Below are positions 11,515-24,377 of a DNA stretch of 64,000 nt, in pieces. Source of the stretch: Straminergon stramineum (taxonomy: Eukaryota > Streptophyta > Bryopsida > Hypnales > Calliergonaceae). A model generated the notes under the pieces. It worked only from the letters and a program-made list of their open reading frames with translations. It made no database searches and was not told where the DNA came from. The position numbers and the translations under genes are program-made. Location: NCBI GenBank assembly GCA_963920665.1, contig OY987271.1, forward strand, positions 16,061,350-16,125,349. Direction: 5' to 3'. Every line of letters begins with the position of its first letter. Position 1 is the stretch's first letter.

Positions 11515-12705
11515 AAGAACAATGCAAACGTTTTTTCAATGAATAGTATTGCAATTTCTTCACTATGGTATTATTGACTTTTCAAAAGAAGAAAATGTTA
11601 AAGCCATGGATCATTCACCTTTGTAGTATATTTTGGTTAATTCTTCCTATTTACTCTTGAATCCAACTGATGAAATGAAGCTTATTAAGCATAGTTTCTA
11701 TTCACATTGAAAATAAATAAATTTCAATGTTTTATAGCAATATGAACTTTAGACTTATAACCATGGTTTATTGATTGTCTAATTTTAGAGTAACTTTGAT
11801 TTATACCATAATGTTATAAATTGTAATATACATCTATGGCAAAAAAATTTAGATTTCATAAGTATATTTGATATTTGATATCAATTTTCTTCATTTTTCT
11901 CTTAAGAAATTCATAGTAATTTCAAGTTTTCACCCCAAAATTTGAAAATTTTATGATTTGTAGTAGACATATGAATTCATCTCTAAAAAAGTATAAAAAA
12001 ATTCATTCATATCTAGTTGTAAAATGGCAACAAATAGAGTCTTGAGTAATGGGCAGTGAGGCTTGGAATCAATCATAATAGGCCCATCATTTAAGGGTTA
12101 ATTCTTTAGCACTCCAACATCCAATTCGTCCATTAAGGGTTAACCTTGTAGAGCTCCAATCTCTAATTTCTAGATAACAAATAGATTGATATTTTTCTTT
12201 CTTTCTTGTTACTATTTGGATGAAAGTCATTCTAATTTGTGCACATACCTTATCAAGTTATTTTCCTATCTAATGGTTGGACTTGGTGTTACTCAAGTCT
12301 ATGTTTTTTCAAAATTACAAATGTAGAAATATGTCAAGTAGTTAACCAAGCCAAATTCCATTGACTCTACTTCAAAATTGGATTTGCAAAAATGAGATAA
12401 AAAAATGAGATTTAATGTACACAAAAATTTCAAAAAATCACCATGTAAAAAAAAACTCATTTCAAATCCACTCCAACAAATTTTACTCAAAATATTTTGC
12501 TTGTAATCGAATTTAGAAGGAATTTAGGGATTTTTCCTTTCTAAATTTATAAAAAAATATTGGAGATAGCATTGGTGAATCTAATCATATGGATGGAATC
12601 TAATACTCAAAATCTACAAGTCCTATTTGTATACCAATTCCAAAATATGCTTGCAAATACTCAAACCATCAATTCTAAAGAACCTCTATACCTTATACTA
12701 TACCT
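11515..12705. other. AT-rich intergenic DNA with solo element ends
   Basis: No gene seen. Solo right-end-like motifs (TTTAAGGGTTAA near 12090 and ATTAAGGGTTAA near 12133) suggest remnants of TTAA elements. Confidence 0.4.
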
Positions 12706-13672
12706 TTGACCCAAGGGACCGAAAGTATCCTCACATAGTTTCAAGCCCAATTCAAAGTATTGTAACTTTTGCATCCAATGTCCGAATTCAATAAAATTTG
12801 TTGAAAAATTTGCGCTCTCTTTACTAGTTTGTGTGGTAAAAGTTTCAGATCAATACAAGATGAAATGATTTTTTGGAAGCCAATCGAAGTTCACAAGTTC
12901 TATTTGAGTTCACCAAACTGCATTTGATGGCTGCAGCTTCAGGGGGTTGTATCTCCTTCATCTAATGTTTGTTTTCAACAAATTTTTTTGGGTTTTGTTC
13001 CCCTTGAAGTCTAGTTATTGTAGTAGAATTTTCATGTCAATCCAAGATGTTTTGAATGTTTAGAAGCAATTCGAAGTTCAAAATCTTGACATTTTTGGAT
13101 TACAGTGAATTTCAGCAACTTGTTTCTTCTTCATACAATGTTCGTTTCCAATAATTGTTTTTGTAAAAGTTGCACATACTAGTCTAGTTTGTGTGTATAA
13201 AATTTCATATCAATCAAAGAAGTTATGAGTGATTGAGAAGCATTTTAATAGAAGGAGGTTCAAGTTTAGATGTGATTTTGGCAACTTTTCTTGCTATTTT
13301 TTGACATTTTGAAGCCAATTTGTAGTCGCAATGAGTGAATTGAATGATATTTTTTTTCACCAATGAGTTTGTACTATGGTTTTAAATCACTTTACAATTC
13401 AAAGTTTTTTCATTTGAGTAGGTTTAGAAATCAAATTTCGCCTCCAAAAGTGTTACTACGAAAATTTCAGCATCCTTTTTCAACACTAAAACATTATAAT
13501 CTTGCAATCTACATGGCCAAATGACTCCAAATTTGATTCATGTCATCTACAACATGTACACTACAAGATTGTAGGGTTGAGATTTCTATACCTAAATGGC
13601 ATTTTGATCTATAACACTTCAAAAGCAATGATGTCTTTAGACCCCCCAAAACCTTGGGCTTTTAGGGGTTAA
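12706..13672. mobile_element. TTAA-flanked 0.97-kb element, family A (copy 2)
   Basis: It is colinear with 5225-6192 over almost its whole length, including the blocks GCATTTGATGGCTGCA and ACTACAAGATTGTA. The right end TTTAGGGGTTAA is retained and the left end has lost its TTAA tip (it begins near ACCCAAGGGACC). It is therefore an older, immobile copy. Confidence 0.75.
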
Positions 13673-13721
13673 GGAAGAAGGTGCATGCTCAATTGCAAAA
13701 ATTAAAACTTCTAATTGCTAA

Positions 13722-14176
13722 GAGCATCGCCACCATGGGGCGGCCAATCTCCCACGGAATAAGCAGTTTGGCGTGGACTGCCAATGTCCCGGCCACTGCT
13801 GCCAACTGTTGCCCCACTGTACAGATGGGGAAAGCGCACGGAGCTCCGTGGTTACCGAAGTTTGACTCCTGATTTCATTAAATTGAGCACTGCAATCCAA
13901 AGCTCGTGGTTAAAAAAAGATCCATGCCCTCCTCGAAAGTTGCGGACAGCTTGTTTCTTTTGACGGAAATCTCAGAAAACACGGACAAATTAGAAGTTCC
14001 GGGCCTAGTGCGTTTTGACCGTCCACGAATCCACGATGTCCTGAGGGGAAATTGCCAAATTTTCTTGCGACCGGTTGCCTCCCGGGCCCGGCCAACGTCA
14101 CACTGGGTCAACAAAACAGAGCGGACCACCTTTTGGCCGTCCCGGCCTCATATTATGCGCAGGGGTAGCGATGCTC
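13722..14176. mobile_element. 455-bp MITE with TAA target-site duplication
   Basis: The ends are GAGCATCGCCACCATGGGG and, inverted, GAGCATCGCTACCCCTGCG; the first 13 positions differ at one. TAA flanks both sides (13719-13721 and 14177-14179). A 3-bp TAA/TTA duplication with short inverted repeats fits PIF/Harbinger-type MITEs. The interior is much richer in GC than the flanking DNA, and overlapping frames on both strands are not convincing genes. Confidence 0.7.
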
Positions 14177-14728
14177 TAAGACCATATAACAATGGCCCTT
14201 TCTTTTCAAATTTCTCAAGAAATAAAAAATTAAAAGACATTACCACTGAAATAATAAGCCTACAAAAAGATCCCATTTGTTCAAAAGCGTACAAAAATAA
14301 AAAGATATTGCCATCAAAAAGAAGTCTCCCCTCACTCCAGAGCCCTCAGAACTTCCACTCCTGAAGAAAGATGCAATGCAATCCAAAAGAATTCTATGTC
14401 AAATTCAAAAGTAAAGTCAACTCGTGCAGGTGACCAAATAACCGGATTTTAATTTAGGAAACTTCAAAGTTTAGATTATGAGCTTATTTACAATCTCATA
14501 TGTACAATATCATATGAAAAGTGGACTTTTATTGTATGATAAGATACAACTATGTCGTCAAATCATGGCACATCCACACCCGCCGTCAAAAAGATTTGCT
14601 TGACAGTCACTGCTTCAACTCCTTCACCTTCAGCTCCCGCACTCCTGCCAATCAGTCTCAAGAACGCTTGAACTCTCCTCCAGCCTGCTACTCCTTTTCG
14701 ATCCCTTTTCGAATGTGCTCAACGACTT
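14177..14728. other. Non-coding or unrecognised sequence
   Basis: A 40-codon plus-strand frame from the ATG at 14552 is the only notable reading; it is too short and isolated to call a gene. If the minus-strand exon at 14729-14889 is real, this would be its 3' untranslated region. Confidence 0.3.
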
Positions 14729-14889
14729 TCACAAGGTCGCGACTTCTGGAAGTGATGGATCAGACAATGAAATAACAGAATACTCATCATCTTCTTCATC
14801 TATCTTGAAAACCACCAAGGTACTCTCACCGAAATTGCACGCCTTGGGAAAACAAACCTCTAAGATTTTTTTATTGAAATGTACAGCAT
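14729..14889 (-). CDS. Possible last exon of an unidentified minus-strand gene
   Basis: An AAGCAG splice acceptor precedes an open frame of 52 codons after a split codon, ending in TGA at 14731-14729. The translation has protein-like composition: hydrophobic strands around LEVCF and STLVVFKI, then an acidic patch DEEDDE, ending PEVATL. I do not recognise the family. The next upstream candidate exon (about 15079-14943, ending before GTGACT) does not join in phase, so the gene model is incomplete. It may belong to a leftward transcript from the repeat-rich region to the right, or be a pseudogene fragment. Confidence 0.3.
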
Positions 14890-15222
14890 CTGCTTACGGG
14901 TCAGATTAGGGTACAGCAATAGAAATTGCAACTAAAAGTCACCTCGCTTGCTTGCGCCCTACATTTGTCAGTGAATCTGCTTTTACAGCTTTCTGCACTT
15001 GTCCCCATAACACGTTCACTTTGAAGCTGTTGCTTTTTGAAAGGAACAAGAATGTGGGTCAAGGTCCTGCCTGTGATACATTCAAGCAGAACTGAATGAA
15101 TAAGAGGCAAAACGATATCAGCTTTCGAGACATTACTAGATATTGGATCATTGAGCAGCAGAACACGAGCCCCTTCTACCCACATTGTTCATCCGCTTCA
15201 GAAAGTTTGTCCCATGACATAT

Positions 15223-15358
15223 TTGTGATTAGTTGGTCCACATCGTACAAAAAATTAGATAAGCTTGATTATAAAATCAGCACTTTGAAATTGTGATTGG
15301 TTGGTCCACATCGTATGAAAAATTAGATAGTCTGGATTATAAAATCAGCACTTCCAAA
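15223..15358. repeat. 68-bp tandem duplication
   Basis: Copy 1 (15223-15290) and copy 2 (15291-15358) both read TTGTGATT, then GTTGGTCCACATCGTA, ending ATAAAATCAGCACTT. A few substitutions separate them, so the duplication is fairly recent. Confidence 0.8.
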
Positions 15359-16699
15359 TTCATATTTTTTTATTAGTCCAAAAAATACATGGAAAAATTC
15401 ATCCATACAAGACCAAACAAAAACAACAATTAACAATAAGAGCAGTACTCAAACGCTCGGACAATTTGAAGTATAACTAGCTTACTTCAAAATTCAAGAC
15501 CAAGAGGCATATTTCCAAAATAACCAAATAAGATACCTGGATATGTCAGATGCAAATGCGCAAACCTTCATATTAGACTGCCAATGTCCTAGTCAGGAGC
15601 ACTTCACAATCCATTCGTTCCATTCCCATACTTCCGCCTTAACCTCCGAGGTTGGTCATAAAAAATTCCGAATATATCTTCTTAGTGACACGGCTCCCTT
15701 TGACTTCTAATAACAAACACCAATATGCTCATCGGTACAACAAGAGCAAACAATCTCCGTGCATCAAAATCCTTCACTTACAGTATTCATATGCCACGAC
15801 GAAAAAAACACTTCCAAGTCAAATTAAAACTCCCAAGACCCGACGCACTTGAAGCCAATGGACTAAAAGGCACGACGATTAGAGAATAATGGTCAAGGAA
15901 AATCAGTGGTGATAAACCTAAGCGTGAAATCTCCTCACGTAAGAATAAATGTTCAATGGATGTCAGCCACTCTTCCAAAGCATAAACTCTTCACAATTCA
16001 CCGGTCAATAATTATAGTACCGCATTTGTATTTTATCCACTGAGCACTCCATGCTGAATCTTTTTCTTCTAGAATCGCTCTGACAAGTAATCTTCCATTA
16101 GTGTTTCATAAAGCAATTACGCATTCACACCCAGTCCACTTCTGTTGACCAGCTATACAAGTCATCCACTGCATTCAATCTGCAAAACAAACGGAATCTG
16201 AGCGATAACGATATCCTAATGATACACAATGGTAAAGCAATAACGTAAAGCAAAATAAATCAAAACAAACTTCGCAAAACGAAACAGTCCAGGAAACAGA
16301 AACTCCCAGAATTGGCTTGCAAAGAGCTCATGGATGACGTCAAATCCCAAGGTGGAGTGCGGATAATTCAAATCTGGACAGACAAATCCCCGTTGGCGTA
16401 TATGACCAAATCCCGAGCATATCCAACTTCCAAACATAGTTCGAAACTAAGAGTTTCCAAAATTCAGATTCTGCGACTAGCGAAGCAGGAGCAGTTTATA
16501 CGAAACCGGCAAAATCAGAGTACGCCTAAAAAAGGGAATTCAATTGGGTACGGGATTGAGAAATTCTGTGTATCAGCTGTCCTAGGCGAATTAAACTTCC
16601 ACTCGCCTTTAATGGCAGGGCCCCCATTCCCCGTCTTCAGAATATTTGTAAGTGTCTGCCACAAAAAAGCGGTTCATCGGTGAACCAATCTTGAAGGGC
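15359..16699. other. Intermediate-GC intergenic DNA, no gene recognised
   Basis: Base composition is less AT-rich than the flanking element-rich DNA and frames of 60-120 codons occur on both strands, but none has recognisable domains or coherent splice sites. It grades into the degenerate repeat array on its right. Confidence 0.35.
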
Positions 16700-19600
16700 A
16701 TAGATTTCTGAAGGAAAGAAACCAGAAGCGAAAGCAAGAAAAGATTGATTGGGTAAGGTTTCAAAGAAGCCTGAATATCAGCCGCCAGAAACGAATTGAA
16801 GCTCCAGACGAATTAAATCTCCTCAGATACTTCATTGCGTTCAAACCCTTCTCCCGTCTTCAGAATGTATTAACTCCTCTGTCAAAGTAAGAGCAAATCA
16901 CCGATGAACTAACACACAAGGAAGAGGGACTTGAAAACGTAACAATGCCCATTAGGGCCAGGGTAAACAAGGAAAAGGGTTTTGTAGAAGCCTGTTCGTC
17001 AAGATGTCTTCGAGTTTAATAATCGAAGTGGAAAAAAATACTCGGATCACCGACCTCACTCAGAGCAACGCCTACCGTTCTTGTTATAATTCTGTGCGAC
17101 TCTGCCAACCAGAAGCAGACAGCACATGAACCAATTTCACCCTTTAAGCAAGCCTAAAAAAGCAGCAACCAGGGATGCAAACGAGCAGCGCTTGCTGTCA
17201 CAACTTAACCAATGAACTGCTGTAGAAAGCTGGACAAGAAGCAGGTGAAACGAAGTATGCAAAGAGTTTCAAATAATCCTGTCAATCGATAGTCGACCGT
17301 CTTCAACGAATTAAAGTCTTCAAGCAAATTAAAATCCTCCAAAATTACTCCCCAGCATAAGTCTGCGCACAAAGAACATTCCCCATACCATAATAATTCA
17401 TACCCCTCTAACTTCGAAAGTCCTCGACGTTAACAGAAGAGTTGTAAAGTTGTTCCCCACTGTCATAAAAAAAGAAAATCCATCCTTGAAACTCGAAACA
17501 ATTCACACACCCCTGGCTGCAAGTGAAAATTACTCGGAATAAGCCAGAAATCCAAATTCTGGATACTTCGAGATTCAAGGAAAAAGCCTTTCTGACAATC
17601 GCCTTGAACGATTTAGAGTCTCCAAATCACTTTTTCACTTCACACCGTACTCGGAATTTCTGCTTCAGATAGCTAGGCAATTTTGTGGAACTGCCAATCA
17701 TGCCATCACTGATAAACCGAACCAGATGTTTCATTCTTTGAAGAATGAAAGACATCAAACTTGATAGCCCAGTGGGTGAGGGTTTAAGAAAACCCTGACA
17801 GTAGATCGCCGTAAACGAATTAAATATTTCCTCATCCTTGAAAGGATGGCACGTCTTGCATGAGCTACTCGCCGTCTGCCAAGAAAAAGCAATTTACTGC
17901 TAAACCAAAACATGACCCTGCCTTTTTTTCAAGAAACCAACTCGAGGTGAAGGTAAAAAGAGATTGATTAAGGATTCGAAGAAGCCTGAGCGACGGTCGT
18001 TGGAGAGAATCAAAACTCTTGGCGAATTATGACTCCGGGTTCTTTTCAGCGCAGGGCTGCGCACAAAGAGCATTCCCCAAGGGTCTGAACTGCTATGAAA
18101 GCAAGATAGATATGTCGATGAACTAAAACAGACGGAAAAGGATGCATGACGAGAGAAAATGCTGACTAGGGTTTCGAGGAAGCCTGTCAGTCGATCTTGC
18201 ACAAATCAAACCTCCAGGGATTTCAACCTCTTCCAAACTTGTCGCCTCCCAAGTAGGCATATTTCATGAATTCTGACATCCAGACGCAGTTCAACCACGA
18301 ACCAAATCACATATCATAGGTTGAAAATGCAACAAGGCAGGCAAATAACCAGATCAGGAAAAGTACAAGAATTTCAAATAAACTTGTCCATCATTTGTGT
18401 TGCAGAGGTGAATCTTCAGGCGAGTTGATTCCTCCAAATACCATCCACGACAGAGGCAAACGCAGACGAATGTCGCTAGCAAATGTATGGAACTCTGCCA
18501 AGCAGAAGAGGATCACGAATAAACCAACATCACGCAACGGGGGAAAGCGAGAAGATAATAACTAGCTCGTCCAAGGCTGATACTGTTAACTGAATAAAAC
18601 GAAATAGAAAGCTGGAAACAGAATATGTAAAGAAAACTCTCAAGCTTGTTTGTCGGAAATGAACCGTCTTGAAAGAGTTGAGATACTCCCGTATCCTCCT
18701 CACTACAGAGTCTACCACAAGCAACAATCTCCATGATGCTACGAGTCCCTGCACCTCTCCCAAAGAAAACGATTCACCTTTGAAAACCACAATCAAACTT
18801 CGTCTCCATCAAAATGCCATGATAACAATTCTTCAATACATGTAATTACATCTCGAAATAAGGTGTGGATATAGTTCCAAAAGAGCCTGTTCTTCGGAAG
18901 TCGACTGTCATCAACGAATGAAATTACTCCACACGAGCTGGACTCCCCATAATGTTACAATTCCTATCCGTCTGCCAGAGATAACGGGTCACATCTGCAG
19001 ACCCCACATCAAAAGATATGTCCGACTAAACAGCAATCTCGAATACAAGAGGCTAAATAGTCTACCTCGAAAGAGAGGAATAAAGTTCCAAAAAAAATCC
19101 TGTCATTCAGGCGCCGTTGTCTTCAACGTAATAAATTACTCCACATGCGTCCTGACTTCAAAAACAAAAACAAGTAGCATTCTCCATATATGCCTCTGCC
19201 AGCCACAATCCACACTAAAGATAACCAGGTAAAGTATATCTCCGATCACACATTCCACGCTAAAAAAAGAAAACAGATGGCTGGCACAGGCGACAATATT
19301 CAAACAGGTAACATGGAAGGTTCGAAGAAGTCTGACAGTCGGAAGCCACCCATCGTCAGCAAAGAAAACTACCTCCATACATCCTCCTCATTTCAGGCCT
19401 TAAACATACGCTACACTGCCCATGATGATACGAGTATACGCCTCACTGCCAGAGAGAACAGTCAGACTCTACGCAAGAAACGCAAGAAACACACAAACTA
19501 TAGAGAAGACAAGAATCTTGCAAGTGGAATAGATGGTGCGAGCGAACATGTTCAGACAGGAAATGGGTAGGGTTTCAAAGAAGCCTGTCAGCCCGCTGAC

Positions 19601-21280
19601 TGTTTCCAACGGAATAAAATTTCACCATATGTCGTCCTCATTTTAAGGGCATGCACAAGCAGTACACTCCATAGAAGAATGCCCCCCTGCCAGAGAAACA
19701 ATCATCTTCACCAGCTAAAGCTTCTCTCCAACTAAAATTCGAATGCTAATAAAAGCAAATGGCAGCACTGAAATCTTGAAGCATGTGAATATTCCAAACT
19801 GTAAAATGATTCAAACATATTCAGATACTCCAGTCACCCTTCGACTTCAGGATCATGCCTATTCGTGTTCTTCCAGATCTATAAAGATCACCTCTGAAGA
19901 GGGCAACCAACAAATATGGTTCCTTCGACAACTCTCACAAGTCGCTAAACAACAGAATATAGCAGAAATCTTGAATCACAATTGTTATAGGTTTTCAAAA
20001 GAGCCTGTCAATTCGAAGTCGAACATCTTGAACGAATTAAAATACTCCAAACATCCTTTTCGCAAATACAAGCAGCATTCTCCACGGTCTCGCTAGTCTG
20101 TGACCAAAGATAGGACAGTTGAAATCATATCAACGCCCAAACGACTCCCGCTCGCAAGAGGTTAACAGCTCAATAATAAGCAGTCGAAAATTTTGAAATA
20201 AAAAAAGAAATTGTAAGGTTCTGAAGAGCCTGTCAATCTGAAGTCAACCGTCTTGAACGAATTAAAATACTCCAAACTCCCACCTCCTCAGGGCTACACA
20301 CAAGCAGCACATGCCATGCTCTCACAAATACATACTCTTCTCCCGGAGTGGAGAGAATCCACCCAGTCAAATCGTCGACCACAAAATGCACGATCGCAAG
20401 ATGCTAAACAGGTGGATAAAAGGAAGCGAGCGGAAAGCTTGAAAAAGGGCACGAGCAGGGTTTCAAAAGAGCCTGTCAATTCGAAGTCAACCCTCTTGAG
20501 CGCTTTAAAATGCTCCACGCATCACCTCACATCAAAAGAACAAATTCTCCGTGATCTCACGAATCCGTAACTCTCTGCCACAGAAAAGACCTTCTGCGTC
20601 TGAAAAAGATCGCATCAAACCATTTGGCCGACCAAAAAACTAACGCAAGCGCTAGAAAATCAATAACGGATAATCAGGGTTCCGAATTAGCCCGTCTGAA
20701 GATCGTCTTGGGTAAATCATCTCCGAATCGATCCTCCTCATAGCCGCGCACCACACACGCGCCATGCGCCCCAAACCCTAGAAGTTCTGCCAACCATAAA
20801 ATCACCGCCCACAGGAGAGCAAAAAACTCAACGCCTGACAACGGCTAGAGGTAGATCGAATCAGAGTTCAGTCCTCTACTGTAGAGATCTGCCACACACA
20901 GATCACCGCACAGAGGAGAGAAAAACTCGACACTTGCAACGGCAGAAGGCAGACAGACTGATATCAAGCCTCTGAAATACACCGTCCGACGATCGTCTTA
21001 AGCAAATCGACATCGACATCTCCAAATCGCTCCTCACGCACCCGTCGGAACCCTCGAGATCTGCCAAAGCATAAAATCGTCCATGAAGCAACGACACACG
21101 GGAGAAACGAGACTTGATCTCTGAAAAGCACAAGGCAGATTGCAATCAAAGCCAAATTCACCAAAGCGGCGTCGATTCTGCTCCAACAAACACGCCATCG
21201 TCATCGTTCTCAGCAACCTCTATACACCACCAAAACTCGTTATGACAAAATCATCGCACTTGGAAACTCTACAGAGGTTT
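16700..21280 (-). repeat. Array of degenerate ~230-bp repeats, possibly a leftward transcript
   Basis: A phrase resembling GGTTTCAAAAGAGCCTGTCA recurs, followed by a form of CGTCTTGAACGAATTAAAA. It occurs near 16750, 16990, 17270, 17795, 17965, 18175, 18885, 19090, 19325, 19570, 19990, 20220, 20460, 20680 and, weakly, 20985, at spacings mostly of 200-300 bp. Units 19990-20680 are the best conserved. Other shared parts are caagcagca-catgcc and TCTGCCA. On the minus strand most units contain a pyrimidine-rich run ending GGCAG, like a splice acceptor. No reading frame is conserved between units, so protein-coding repeats are unlikely. A non-coding transcript or an old tandem satellite are the main alternatives. 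Confidence 0.55.
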
Positions 21281-21305
21281 AAAGATCAATTGCCTTGGAA
21301 ACTTT

Positions 21306-21313
21306 CTTTTATA
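21306..21313 (-). promoter_or_regulatory. TATA-box-like motif, leftward
   Basis: TATAAAAG on the minus strand, at the right edge of the repeat array and within a GC-richer segment where such a motif is less likely by chance. A start of transcription about 30 bp downstream (near 21280) would read through the array. Evidence is motif and position only. Confidence 0.35.
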
Positions 21314-21793
21314 AGCAACAAGAAGAGTCCAGAACGATCGAGAAAAAGATCTCGGCATCCGCCGCCAGAGAGATCGAAGCGTCGAGCGAGGTCCGCTGGA
21401 CGTGTGGAAGACGGTTGCTCTTATGGTGACACAGCAACGTCGCTTCCTGGCCACGTATCTAGGAACGAGGAAGATTTTTAGCCGAGTCAGGGCGGTGGCT
21501 TGGGAGTGGATGATGCGTCGTCATGGATGAAGAAGACGGATGGATGGATATTAAATCCGCTGGTGCCTGGAACCTGCAGTGTCACCCATGGCGTTAGTGC
21601 AAGCCAAAATTGACAATATTACTCAATTGTGGAGAATTTATACTATTTTGAAGAATGGATTTTACTTTTACTTTTACTTTTTTTTGGTCTTTCACATGGT
21701 ATTTACTTTAATTTGAAATTATTGTATAGACAACTACATCCCAACGTAAACTAAATCCCCCTTTGGTTGGGTGTTTATTTTATTTATCATATT
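21314..21793. other. GC-richer flank grading into AT-rich DNA
   Basis: Contains overlapping short frames on both strands but no supported gene. If the TATA motif at 21306-21313 is active, this would be its upstream region. Confidence 0.35.
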
Positions 21794-21917
21794 TTAACCC
21801 TCAAAGAACAGACTAGGAACCATGGATTTAGGAACCATGTGAATTATTAGTTTTTACAGTGAACAATCAAGTCATTCATTGGCTACTTTTCGGCCTCAAT
21901 GTTCTTTTTAGGGTTAA
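21794..21917. mobile_element. Very short TTAA-flanked element
   Basis: It is 124 bp. The left end is TTAACCCTCAAAGAACA and the right end is the complement of TTAACCCTAAAAAGAACA. Only the terminal sequences and a small spacer remain, as in a strongly deleted MITE. Confidence 0.55.
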
Positions 21918-24017
21918 AGAAAATTGATGGATACAACAATGAAAAAACATTGACTTTTCAAAATAAAAATAAAAGAAGTGGCTCCCTAAACCCAAAAGTG
22001 GATGGGTTATGTATCCATAAAAATATAATGGACATACAAGTAGCTTCAATACACGAAATACTTTTTGGCCATTGTACATAGCACATGTATCACCCAAGGC
22101 ATAAGGAGCACTCTAACATGACGTCATCCTCACCTTCCTCTAGCTTATCATCGGCAATCTATTTGGAGTTCCAAACTAAATGATGGCAATTAAACACAAG
22201 GATTGCGCTCATCGTGGGACTTAATCCAACACTTTACAACACAAGTTGATGATAGCCATGCACCACTTGTGTCCACATTTTCGAAGGCACTCTTTTCTTT
22301 TAGAAGGATTCATGGCATGTCAAGCCCTAGTAAGGTTCTCCGCATTGTATTGAATTAGACCACATACTCTACCGCTTGTGTAGGCCCTAGACAATTCTTT
22401 TAAGCTTCATTCTTGCACACGTACTCTTCAGGTGGGGTACTTAATGCGTTAGCTACAACATTGTGCAAATTAGTACACGTAGCCTTTAATATCTATCATT
22501 TAGAACTTGGACTACTAGCATATGTAATTCCAATCGCTCCCCTACCTTTCATCTCTCAGTTAGTGTTGGCCTAAAATAAGTGCCTCTGTTGGTGGTGTTC
22601 TTTCTAATCTCTATGCATTTCACCACTCCACCGGAAATTTCCTTTACCCCTATCATACTCTAGCTTGGTAATTTCTATCACTTATCTACAGTAGGGTTAA
22701 GCACTGGGATTCAACAACAGATTTAAAAAGCCACCTATATGAAAGACAATATCAACAAATAACTTATACAATACAATCAAAGGCTTTGTCAAGCATTTGA
22801 ATGGACAAGCTCATGTTGGAGATGCAAAACATATCAAATGAATCAAAAAGAGGAACTTATTATACATATTACACAACCAACCCTACTATCAAGATTAATA
22901 AGGTATTAGGAAATGTAAGAAATAATTATATAAGCCAAAACAAAAGCAAAGTGACACTTGTAACCTTCCTACCAAGGTTACTATTCAAGTTAAATGCAAT
23001 CTCCTAGATTCCAAGTGTGCATTGCTTGATTCCCAATACTTAAATTGAAGCTCTTAAATTAGCCATTTTAACCCTCAAAAAACAAGCCTATAATTATATT
23101 TCTAAACTGAAAAGCCCCTCTATATGTTCTCATTTTGCAACTCTAAATTCCATGTGAAGAACTTTAATACACATATTTTTCAAAGACATGTAATCACATA
23201 TATTTGATAAGTTTTCACTTAAAGGTTTGTTTTGCATGCATAATCCTCAAAAGATAGTTCTAGCTTGAGGGGGATGTTTTACAATGAAATGTTGATTTTC
23301 ACATACCTCTTTATTTCAAATGCAATTAGACCCAACTTTGAAATGTAGTCTCATGAATCTAATTTCTAGTCCATCTTGAAATTATAAAAAATTATTAGAA
23401 TTGTGGCTTTCAGGGAACTTTAAAGCCCCAAATCCTAAAAATTCCAAAATTTATTGCTAGCAAAGTTTTTCTTTGAATTTCTTTTAATATACAAGATTAA
23501 AAAGTAAGAAATTTATACCAAAATACTTAGAAAAATCTTGTAACTTTCATTTGCAAACCTTATTAATTATTTAGGATAAAAACTTCAAAATAAATATGAA
23601 ATTTGGGTTAGAACTAGTGAAAATTATCTAGATTTCAAATTATAAGTGCAAAAATGTGAAAACAATGAATAATATTTGATGATCATATTGTTTAACTATT
23701 ATTTGAGAATCATCATTAAACTATTCTTCTATGATGCATTTTATAATACATGTTTACAATTTTGGAAATCTAGACTATCTCCAAGTCTTGAAGGGATTAA
23801 TTAGGAGATATATCAACTATATAAGACCTATTGACTTATGGAAAGAATATATATAATATTGTCCTCCACAAACATGTATAGACTCAAGCCAAGTAGAAGA
23901 TACCATATGCACCAAATTAAGCATTTAAACATATCTAGGAATGCAAATTTTAGGGGGAGAGCAAAATTTTATTAGTCTGTGCACTTCTTAATATGCAATC
24001 ATTCAAAATGAGAGATT
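21918..24017. other. AT-rich intergenic DNA
   Basis: No gene or RNA gene recognised. One solo left end (TTAACCCTCAAAAAACAAG) lies near 23068 without an identified partner. Confidence 0.4.
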
Positions 24018-24056
24018 GTACACTAGAAGAAACCACGCAGGTTTCTTCTAGTGGTA
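24018..24056. mobile_element. 33-bp CACTA-type miniature element with GTA duplication
   Basis: CACTAGAAGAAACC (24021-24034) and its perfect complement GGTTTCTTCTAGTG (24040-24053) are separated by five bases. GTA flanks both sides (24018-24020 and 24054-24056). CACTA followed by an AAGAAA-like run is the terminal signature of CACTA/EnSpm transposons, which make 3-bp duplications. The object is two terminal repeats with almost nothing between. A chance hairpin is the alternative, but a perfect 14-bp arm plus a matching 3-bp duplication makes that unlikely. Confidence 0.7.
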
Positions 24057-24243
24057 GAATCCTATTGAAGGGATATATTAGGCAACCTCATTTCTATTCA
24101 AAGATGAATGGGCATTAACACTTAGCCTCATAGTGCGGCTCACATCACTTGCTAGTAAGTCCAACTAATAATTACTCATCTTTGTTGGTAACAAGGATGT
24201 CTACTTCCAACTTCTTTGCAAATTGGCAATCAAGGTAAACTAC

Positions 24244-24377
24244 CCCATTCTAGACCAAATGGGTGCAAGCCCATTGTGGGCTACATTATGTTAATGGTGT
24301 ACATTTAAGTTTTGAAATGAACACTACGAACATAATTTAGCCCACAATGGATTTGCTCCCATTTGATTTAGAATGGG
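24244..24377. repeat. Inverted repeat with ~45-bp imperfect arms
   Basis: The left arm begins CCCATTCTAGACCAAATGGG and continues through CCCATTGTGGGCTA. The right arm is the complement of CCCATTCTAAATCAAATGGG followed by TCCATTGTGGGCTA. The spacer is short. It is probably a foldback MITE; no clear target-site duplication was found. Confidence 0.7.

Noticed and set aside
16700..21280. Repeat array read as a protein with internal repeats
   Set aside because: Reading frames are not conserved between units, and stops fall at different positions.
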